The notes below the pieces were generated by a model. That model was not told where the DNA came from. It was given only the letters and a program-made list of their open reading frames with translations, and did no database searches. 33,825 bases of DNA, from positions 1 to 33,825 of the forward strand of contig JAIXOQ010000016.1 in NCBI GenBank assembly GCA_027486675.1, in the 5' to 3' direction. Positions 33,623 through 33,825 of this stretch are shown in pieces; position 1 is the first letter of the stretch, and each line of letters begins with the position of its first letter. This DNA is from Pseudomonadota bacterium. Its GTDB lineage: Bacteria; Bdellovibrionota; UBA1018; CAIMNF01. The position numbers were made by a program, and so were the translations under genes.

Positions 33623-33825
33623 GGCTTCTCTTGTTTGCTGCATACGCATGGGGACTATAGCTCAGAACAGCGCAATAGTAAACTAAAATAGTCAGAAACT
33701 GTAAGGGCGAATTGCCTCGTAATGAATTCGACCGAGCTGTGGTGCGTTAATAGTGAGGAAACGGCTCGTTACCTCATAATCAGGTTTTGAACCCAATATG
33801 ACCCGGACCATCCGGGCGAAAGGAC
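33623..33825. other. Intergenic stretch at the window end, no gene seen
   Basis: No supported gene and no tRNA was found. It holds an inverted repeat CCCGGA/TCCGGG around CCA at 33802-33816, which resembles the CCGG-type hairpins at 180-208 and 1095-1122 but is followed by CGAAAGGAC in place of AAAATTCC. Confidence 0.5.
33802..33816. repeat. Inverted repeat related to the intergenic hairpin family
   Basis: A perfect 6-bp stem CCCGGA/TCCGGG surrounds a three-base CCA loop. It shares the CCCGG...CCGGG shape of the other two copies near the left end of the window. The flank differs, so membership in the family is tentative. Confidence 0.4.

Noticed and set aside
33650-33825. tRNA gene at the window end
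   Set aside because: Fragments such as GGTTTTGAACCC resemble a T-arm, but no acceptor stem, anticodon loop or 3' pairing could be built.

Overview
The window is dense bacterial DNA of fairly even base composition, mostly one long minus-strand block followed by alternating short operons. The gene content (Mla-type lipid transporter, TolC-like channel, RND pump, lipoprotein, YceI-like protein) shows a Gram-negative envelope. Many lineage-specific secreted proteins and a RpoH-type sigma factor fit a delta-proteobacterium-like or Bdellovibrionota/Oligoflexia organism. That placement is inference, because no rRNA or tRNA was recognised.

Layout. 1-1122: the end of a plus-strand gene, an unknown secreted protein, and two copies of an intergenic repeat. 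1123-5706 (minus): an Mla/MCE-type ABC lipid transporter operon with two different ATPases, two different permeases and one MCE protein, ending in signal peptidase I (lepB). 5742-7265: a POT-family peptide transporter. 7349-15251 (minus): a tight chain starting at a TetR regulator, then TolC-like channel, RND pump, GYF-domain membrane protein, thymidylate kinase and DNA polymerase III delta-prime. No membrane fusion protein is present. 15252-15449: an array of GC-rich repeats between divergent genes. 15450-20597: a secreted DUF1571-like protein facing a chain of RpoH-like sigma factor, rpsO, pnp and a GNAT acetyltransferase. 20639-22669: two envelope proteins of unknown role. 22717-26056 (plus): malic enzyme (maeB), ridA and a YdcF/SanA-like protein. 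26053-27415 (minus): RdgB and a lipoprotein. 27416-27715: a second GC-rich repeat region. 27716-28563 (plus): DUF952 and DUF985 cupin proteins. 28560-29988 (minus): a YceI-like protein and an orphan amino-acid-binding protein. 30026-30802 (plus): a secreted HExxH protein. 30824-33622 (minus): thrS without a TGS domain, preceded by a secreted, C-terminally short pyroglutamyl-peptidase-like protein.

The most interesting system is the Mla-like transporter. The two ATPases carry complementary defects: Asn replaces the H-loop His in one, and the signature reads LSYGM in the other. In a heterodimer both defects would fall in the same ATP site, leaving one canonical and one degenerate site. This would be an asymmetric, heteromeric version of a transporter that is normally symmetric. 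The second point of interest is a set of GC-rich palindromic repeats. An identical perfect 16-bp palindrome (CCGTGGCCGGCCACGG) occurs in two intergenic regions 12 kb apart, and at one of them it closes a 24-27-bp-spaced array. A related CCGGG hairpin followed by AAAATTCC lies just downstream of two minus-strand genes.
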